This document shows positions 34,685 to 38,591 of a stretch of 38,591 nt of DNA, in pieces. Both the position numbers and the translations under genes were made by a program. This DNA comes from Gammaproteobacteria bacterium (GTDB taxonomy: Bacteria; Pseudomonadota; Gammaproteobacteria; Pseudomonadales; Halieaceae): the NCBI GenBank assembly GCA_003646405.1, contig QNFR01000012.1, forward strand, positions 1 to 38,591, read 5' to 3'. Position 1 is the first letter of the stretch. Each line of letters opens with the position of its first letter. A model generated the notes under the pieces. The model saw only the letters and a list, made by a program, of their open reading frames with translations. It searched no databases and was not told the origin of the DNA.

Positions 34685-35799
34685 TGTCCTGCCGCGCTGG
34701 ATGACTGGCGCAGGACGCCTACCACTGCTCTCAGTTCGAAACTCTGCTCATCGCGTTGTACCGAAACAGCCACGGTGTCCCCGGGCCGCAGCAGGGCGAT
34801 GCGGTGCATGGTCAGCCTGCCGTCCCGCACCGGTTCGGCGTCGATATGGGTGATAACGTCGCCTCCCCGCATGCCGGCTTTCTGGGCCGGACCGCCGGGC
34901 GCCACCGCCACCACGCGCAGTGCCTGGTTCACCGTATCGCCTGTAGATGCAGTGCCAATGGGTTCTACACTAACGCCCAGCCAGCCCCTGACAACCTCGC
35001 CGTAATCGATCAGGTCCTGCATCACGAAAACCGCAAGATTCACCGGGATAGCCAGGCTGATACCAGTGCCCGTGGCGGTGTTTGTCGCCTGATTGGTGGC
35101 GGTATAAATGAGAGTGTTGATGCCCAGTAAACGTCCGCGGGTGTCAATCAGCGCGCCGCCGGAATTGCCCTGGTGAATGGTGGCATCGGTCTGGATATAA
35201 TCCTCGTAGGTGTTTTGCTGCAGGCCGTAGCGCCCCAGGGCGGAGACAATGCCCTGGGTTACCGAATGCCCAAATCCCAGTGGGTTGCCTATGGCCAGCA
35301 CCACATCGCCGACCCTGGCCGTATTGGAATCACCTAATGCAATGGGCTGTAGCTGGGACAACTCAATTTGCAGTACCGCCAGATCGGTGGCGGGGTCTGT
35401 GCCGATAACAACAGCATTGGCCGAACGACCATCGTGCAGGAGCACCTGTATGGCATCGGCTCCGGCAATTACGTGGTTGTTGGTCAGTATGTGGCCCCGT
35501 GTCGTCATAATGACGCCTGACCCGAGGGATTGTTCAATGCGTTGGCGTTGCGGTGGGGCAAACTTGCGGAAATATCTGTCCTCAAGCAGGGGTGTGTGCC
35601 TGGCGCTCACCAGCTTGGCAGTATAGATGTTGACTACCGCGGGTGTGGCATGGCGCACGGCGTGCGCATAACTGACGGGTTCCTGGTCTGGCTTGCCTGC
35701 GGCCGGGGTGTTGGGCAGCACCCAACGATCCAGGATTAGCAGGGCTGCCAGCAGGCCCGCAATTGCGGGCCATGTGATAAATTTCAGGCTGTCTTTCAT
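34681..35799 (-). CDS. algW: DegS/AlgW-type periplasmic serine protease with PDZ domain
   Basis: This membrane-anchored HtrA protease likely starts the sigma-E cascade by cutting the anti-sigma factor after sensing misfolded outer-membrane proteins. The 372-residue protein has one N-terminal TM anchor ([19 protein letters not shown]), a trypsin-like domain with catalytic His109 (TNNHVI), Asp139 ([10 protein letters not shown]) and Ser213 ([10 protein letters not shown]), and a single PDZ domain from about 270 with [10 protein letters not shown]. The single PDZ and membrane anchor fit DegS/AlgW rather than DegP. ATG at 35799 is divergent from the Nif3-like gene. Confidence 0.92.
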   Translation of the reverse strand: MKDSLKFITWPAIAGLLAALLILDRWVLPNTPAAGKPDQEPVSYAHAVRHATPAVVNIYTAKLVSARHTPLLEDRYFRKFAPPQRQRIEQSLGSGVIMTTRGHILTNNHVIAGADAIQVLLHDGRSANAVVIGTDPATDLAVLQIELSQLQPIALGDSNTARVGDVVLAIGNPLGFGHSVTQGIVSALGRYGLQQNTYEDYIQTDATIHQGNSGGALIDTRGRLLGINTLIYTATNQATNTATGTGISLAIPVNLAVFVMQDLIDYGEVVRGWLGVSVEPIGTASTGDTVNQALRVVAVAPGGPAQKAGMRGGDVITHIDAEPVRDGRLTMHRIALLRPGDTVAVSVQRDEQSFELRAVVGVLRQSSSAAGH

Positions 35800-35906
35800 T
35801 GGGCGCCAGATGTGTTGTTTGCAGCTGCATTGTATATGATGCGGATTTAGTGTGCCTTGTTACCCTATGAGTGGCGAGCACACTGGTACGAACAGGCGGT
35901 GATTAC

Positions 35907-36668
35907 ATGAGTGTGGCCCTGATTGAAATAACCCGGTATCTGGAACTTTGTTTACAACCCGACCAGTTTCGGGATTACTGCCCCAACGGTCTGCAGGTTG
36001 AAGGTCGCCCCCGGGTTGCCCGGTTGGCCACTGGCGTTACGGCCAGTCAGAGTTTGCTGGATCAGGCTATCGACTGGGGGGCGGACGCCATCCTGGTACA
36101 TCACGGCTATTTCTGGAATGGCGAGGCGCCACAGGTCGTTGGCATAAAGCGCCGTCGCCTCACTGCGCTGCTGACCAACGAGGTCAGCCTGCTGGCTTAT
36201 CACCTGCCACTGGACGCCCATCCGCAGTTTGGTAACAACGCGCGGCTGGGGCAGTTGATGGGCCTGGTTGAACACCAGCCGTTGCAGCCGGGGGATCCTG
36301 GCAGTGTCGGTAATATTGGCAGTCTGGTCGAGGCTATGCCTGCGGGCAAACTGGTGGATCGATTAGAGCGGATTACCGGCCGCCCACCGCTGCATATCGG
36401 CGATGACGATGATCCCGTGCGCCGTATCGCCTGGTGTACCGGTGCCGCCCAGGGTTATATCGAAGCGGCTGTGGCGGCCGGGGCCGATCTGTTTGTGACC
36501 GGTGAAGTGTCAGAGCAGACAGTGCATATTGCCCGGGAGGAGGGCATCCACTTTGTCGCGGCCGGCCATCATGCTACCGAGCGCTACGGTGTGCAGGCCT
36601 TGGGAGAGCATCTGGCACAGAACTTTTCCCTGGAACACCGGTTTATCGACATCGATAACCCGGTTTAG
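35907..36668 (+). CDS. Nif3-like dinuclear metal-centre protein (YbgI type)
   Basis: Nif3/YbgI proteins are toroidal hexamers with a two-metal site; their role is unsettled. This 253-residue protein has the CPNGLQVEGR signature, metal-binding HHGYFW, YHLPLDAHPQFGNNARLG, and VTGEVSEQTVHIAREEG with GHHATERYGV. I start it at ATG 35907 (MSVALIEITRYLE), with GGCGG upstream, since the longer frame (35871) adds an unlikely N-terminus. It overlaps convergent yhcB by four bases. Confidence 0.93.
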   Translation: MSVALIEITRYLELCLQPDQFRDYCPNGLQVEGRPRVARLATGVTASQSLLDQAIDWGADAILVHHGYFWNGEAPQVVGIKRRRLTALLTNEVSLLAYHLPLDAHPQFGNNARLGQLMGLVEHQPLQPGDPGSVGNIGSLVEAMPAGKLVDRLERITGRPPLHIGDDDDPVRRIAWCTGAAQGYIEAAVAAGADLFVTGEVSEQTVHIAREEGIHFVAAGHHATERYGVQALGEHLAQNFSLEHRFIDIDNPV

Positions 36669-37165
36669 AGGCTGTCAGGCTTTTTCGGTTCTTCGGGGCT
36701 TTCGGGGCTGGACTCGGTTGGTTTCCGCTCCAGGCCAAACTCCTCGTTGAGCATGCCCTTTTCGTCGGGGGATGTCTTGGGAGCATAGTCCAGGGGGGGG
36801 TGAATGTCTGCCAGAATTGCGGGGATCTGCGCCGTGTCACGACTATCCTCAAGACGGTCCAGCGAGACCGGACCTTCACCCTGACACAGGGTGGCAGCAC
36901 CTTTAGCGAGGTGGTTGTGCACGTCCCGGTAGCTTTCAGTCAAGTTGTTGAGTAGTTTGGCGGTGTCTGTAAAATGCTCGACCACCTCATCCTCATAGGC
37001 CTTCTTGTCCTGTAGTATCTGGTCAAGCTTGCGTTCCACGTCTCGATATTTCTGGTCCGCCGGTGATGTTCGGCGACCCAACAACAGGCCTACTCCCAGG
37101 CCCACAATGAGCACGGCGACTCCCATCGCAATCAAGGTTTCCATGCTAATTACCGCTGATTCCAC
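36665..37165 (-). CDS. yhcB: YhcB/ZapG-family cell envelope and division protein
   Basis: YhcB is a single-pass inner-membrane protein connected with cell elongation, division and envelope synthesis. The 166-residue product has one N-terminal TM helix (TLIAMGVAVLIVGLGVGLLLG) followed by a coiled coil (YRDVERKLDQILQDKKAYED) and the conserved HFTDTAKLLNNLTESYRDVHNHLAKGA. The tail is Pro/Ser/Glu-rich. GTG 37165 is chosen because GGGAGGA lies seven bases upstream. An internal ATG (37144) is also possible. Confidence 0.85.
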   Translation of the reverse strand: MESAVISMETLIAMGVAVLIVGLGVGLLLGRRTSPADQKYRDVERKLDQILQDKKAYEDEVVEHFTDTAKLLNNLTESYRDVHNHLAKGAATLCQGEGPVSLDRLEDSRDTAQIPAILADIHPPLDYAPKTSPDEKGMLNEEFGLERKPTESSPESPEEPKKPDSL

Positions 37166-37200
37166 GTACAATTCCTCCCGCTGATACGACAAAGATGCGC

Positions 37201-37206
37201 AGTATA
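37201..37206 (-). promoter_or_regulatory. Possible -10 box for yhcB
   Basis: On the yhcB strand TATACT (5 of 6) lies 35 bases before the GTG start. No strong -35 is seen. It is in the 280-base divergent gap shared with zapE. Confidence 0.4.
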
Positions 37207-37261
37207 CCTCTAATGCAGCGGAGACTGTAGCGGCTAGTGTACTGCGGCGGACGAATTGGGT

Positions 37262-37294
37262 GGCTCCCTGAGGGCGAGCCTCCGGGTAAACCCG
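37262..37294. repeat. Two adjacent hairpins upstream of zapE
   Basis: GGCTC/GAGCC (37262-37266 with 37276-37280, and inner CCC/GGG) and CGGG-TAAA-CCCG (37283-37294) lie in the 280-base yhcB-zapE gap, about 150 bases before zapE. No T-run follows. The rest of the gap has no convincing ORF. Confidence 0.4.
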
Positions 37295-37445
37295 ACAATT
37301 ACATTAGATGCGCTACAAACATGCTTAGGCGAATCGCCCTTCATACTGTATTCAGAGTGGGTTGGATAATTATTATTGGCAAGTTAAGCAACCACTGGGT
37401 AAAGTGTGCCGCTGGCAAGTAATACGGGACTGGGCAACCCCTCAC

Positions 37446-38546
37446 ATGACGACACCCTGGCAGCGCTATCAGACAGACCTGCAGCGTGAGAACTTCTCCC
37501 ACGACCCTGCCCAGGAGCAGGCGGTGCGCCTGCTGCAGGATCTGTTCGAACGGCTGTTGGCGCGCCGCGCGCAGCGCAGCGGGGGCCTGCTGAGTTGGTT
37601 GCTTGATTTGCGCGGCGACAAGCCTGAGCCTGAGATAGGCCTGTATTTTTGGGGTGGTGTGGGGCGCGGCAAGACCTACCTGGTTGACACATTCTATGAC
37701 TGCTTGCCGTTTCGTCGCAAGATGCGCGTCCACTTCCACCGCTTTATGCAGCGTGTTCACGCTGAGTTGAACAGCCTCGAGGGCGAGAAAAACCCACTGG
37801 AAATCGTTGCGGAGCGACTCGCCGACGAGGCCACCATAATCTGCTTCGATGAGTTCTTTGTGACGGATATCGGCGATGCGATGATCCTGGCAGGCTTGAT
37901 GGAGGGACTTTTCGCCCGCGGTGTAACTCTCGTGGCGACCTCCAATATCGTGCCTGAAAAGCTGTACGAGAACGGCTTACAGCGCCAGCGCTTCCTGCCG
38001 GCGATTGCCCTGGTGGAGAAATACACCAAGGTGGTGAATGTGGATGCCGGCGTTGATTACCGGTTGCGCACCCTACAGCAGGCCGAGTTGTACCATTTTC
38101 CGCTGGATAAAGGCGCCGACGAGAGCTTGAACGATAGTTTCGTTCGCCTGGCGCCGCAGCCGGGCAAGCACTGGGAGCGGCTTCAGATCAACGGCCGTTA
38201 CCTGACTTGCCGTCGTGTGGCGGACGATGTGGCCTGGTTTGACTTCGCTGAACTGTGCGATGGCCCTCGTTCCCAGAACGACTACATCGAACTGGCCCGC
38301 ATATTCCACGCAGTGCTGATTTCCGGGGTACCGGAGTTTGTGCCGGACAAGGATGACCAGGCTCGCCGCTTCGTCAACCTGGTCGACGAGTTTTACGACC
38401 GCAACGTCAAGCTGGTGCTGGCCGCGGCCAAACCCCTGCTGGAGTTGTACGGCGGTGGCCGGCTGGAGTTCGAGTTTCAGCGCACTGTATCGCGGCTGCA
38501 GGAGATGCAGTCTTATGAGTATCTGGCTCGGGAGCACAAGCCTTAG
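37446..38546 (+). CDS. zapE: Cell division ATPase ZapE
   Basis: ZapE is an AFG1-like AAA ATPase that acts on the Z-ring in late division. From ATG 37446 (MTTPWQRYQTDL) it has 366 residues, the usual size. Walker A is GGVGRGKT (70-77), followed by RKMRVHFHRFMQRVH, Walker B IICFDEFFVTDIGDAM, the TLVATSNIVPEKLYENGLQR sensor segment, and C-terminal FVNLVDEFYDRNVKLVLAA. The Shine-Dalgarno is weak. An in-frame extension to 37362 lacks family similarity. Confidence 0.95.
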   Translation: MTTPWQRYQTDLQRENFSHDPAQEQAVRLLQDLFERLLARRAQRSGGLLSWLLDLRGDKPEPEIGLYFWGGVGRGKTYLVDTFYDCLPFRRKMRVHFHRFMQRVHAELNSLEGEKNPLEIVAERLADEATIICFDEFFVTDIGDAMILAGLMEGLFARGVTLVATSNIVPEKLYENGLQRQRFLPAIALVEKYTKVVNVDAGVDYRLRTLQQAELYHFPLDKGADESLNDSFVRLAPQPGKHWERLQINGRYLTCRRVADDVAWFDFAELCDGPRSQNDYIELARIFHAVLISGVPEFVPDKDDQARRFVNLVDEFYDRNVKLVLAAAKPLLELYGGGRLEFEFQRTVSRLQEMQSYEYLAREHKP

Positions 38547-38590
38547 TCCTTGTTAGTTGAGGTTTTGGCGGTCCGGCGACCGCTGCGTTG
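38543..38590 (-). CDS. Possible 3' end of a convergent gene cut by window edge
   Basis: A leftward frame open at the window edge reads QRSGRRTAKTSTNKD and stops at TAA (38543-38545), overlapping the zapE stop. The basic, polar sequence and the tight convergent overlap look like a real C-terminus, but only 15 codons are visible, too few to identify a product. Confidence 0.25.
   Translation of the reverse strand, partial: QRSGRRTAKTSTNKD
38568..38583. repeat. Hairpin downstream of zapE
   Basis: GCGGTC-CGGC-GACCGC is a perfect 6-bp stem 21 bases after zapE. The window ends too soon to see a T-run, so a terminator role is unproven; it may instead lie within a convergent gene. Confidence 0.4.
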
Positions 38591-38591
38591 C

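Noticed and set aside
38568-38583. Hairpin after zapE as a certain terminator
   Set aside because: The window ends eight bases later, and a convergent coding frame may cover it.

Overview
The window looks like a core chromosomal segment of a free-living gammaproteobacterium, probably of the Cellvibrionales/Halieaceae-type marine lineages. This is an inference from gene content and order: RF1-PrmC, MreBCD-Maf-RNase G-YhdP, a GatCAB amidotransferase next to a PA4642-family protein, KdsD-KdsC-LptA-LptB-RpoN-HPF-PtsN-RapZ-NPr, and MlaC-IbaG-HisG-HisD. No rRNA, tRNA, CRISPR array, prophage or insertion sequence was found. Genes are tightly packed, often overlapping by 1-20 bases. Many appear to use GTG or TTG starts, and mreC seems to start at ATC.

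Layout. 1-2418: 3' part of prfA, then prmC and moeB, translationally linked. 2516-3685: an unrecognised secreted protein with a glycine zipper. 3811-5178 (-): a MATE exporter. 5290-5877: a DoxX/HvfX-like membrane protein. 6030-7439: RhlB helicase, convergent with cysZ (-). 8183-8416 (-): a small Cys-rich CWC protein, divergent from smrA. 9131-9210: a long palindromic element. 9296-12816 (-): gatC-gatA-gatB and a PA4642-like gene. 13039-21643 (+): mreB-mreC-mreD-maf-rng-yhdP. 21625-31437 (-): yjgA-mgtE (behind a structured leader), then a run read as yrbG, kdsD, kdsC, lptA, lptB, rpoN, hpf, ptsN, rapZ, npr. 31623-34684 (+): mlaC, ibaG, hisG, hisD. 34681-35799 (-): an AlgW/DegS protease. 35907-36668: a Nif3-like protein. 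36665-37165 (-): YhcB. 37446-38546: ZapE, followed by a possible convergent gene cut by the window edge.

Themes. Much of the window builds and maintains the envelope: the Kdo pathway, LPS transport, MreBCD elongation machinery, AsmA-like YhdP, phospholipid-transport MlaC, stress protease AlgW, and division factors YhcB and ZapE. A second theme is translation and RNA: RF1/PrmC, GatCAB, RNase G, RhlB, SmrA, YjgA and HPF. A third is the nitrogen-PTS/sigma-54 regulatory block.

Most interesting points: (i) mreC has no conventional start that preserves its conserved N-terminus, and ATC lies at the right distance from a good Shine-Dalgarno; (ii) several genes usual at these loci are missing, namely lptC (an 83-base gap remains), mlaF/E/D/B and murA; (iii) a near-consensus sigma-54 promoter lies just upstream of rpoN on the opposite strand; (iv) a perfect 18-bp inverted repeat starts at the last base pairs of rapZ and precedes npr; (v) a composite palindrome lies between smrA and the PA4642-like gene; (vi) mgtE has a multi-stem leader with mutually exclusive pairings; (vii) RhlB has DEGD in place of DEAD. 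I found no clearly new multi-gene system.
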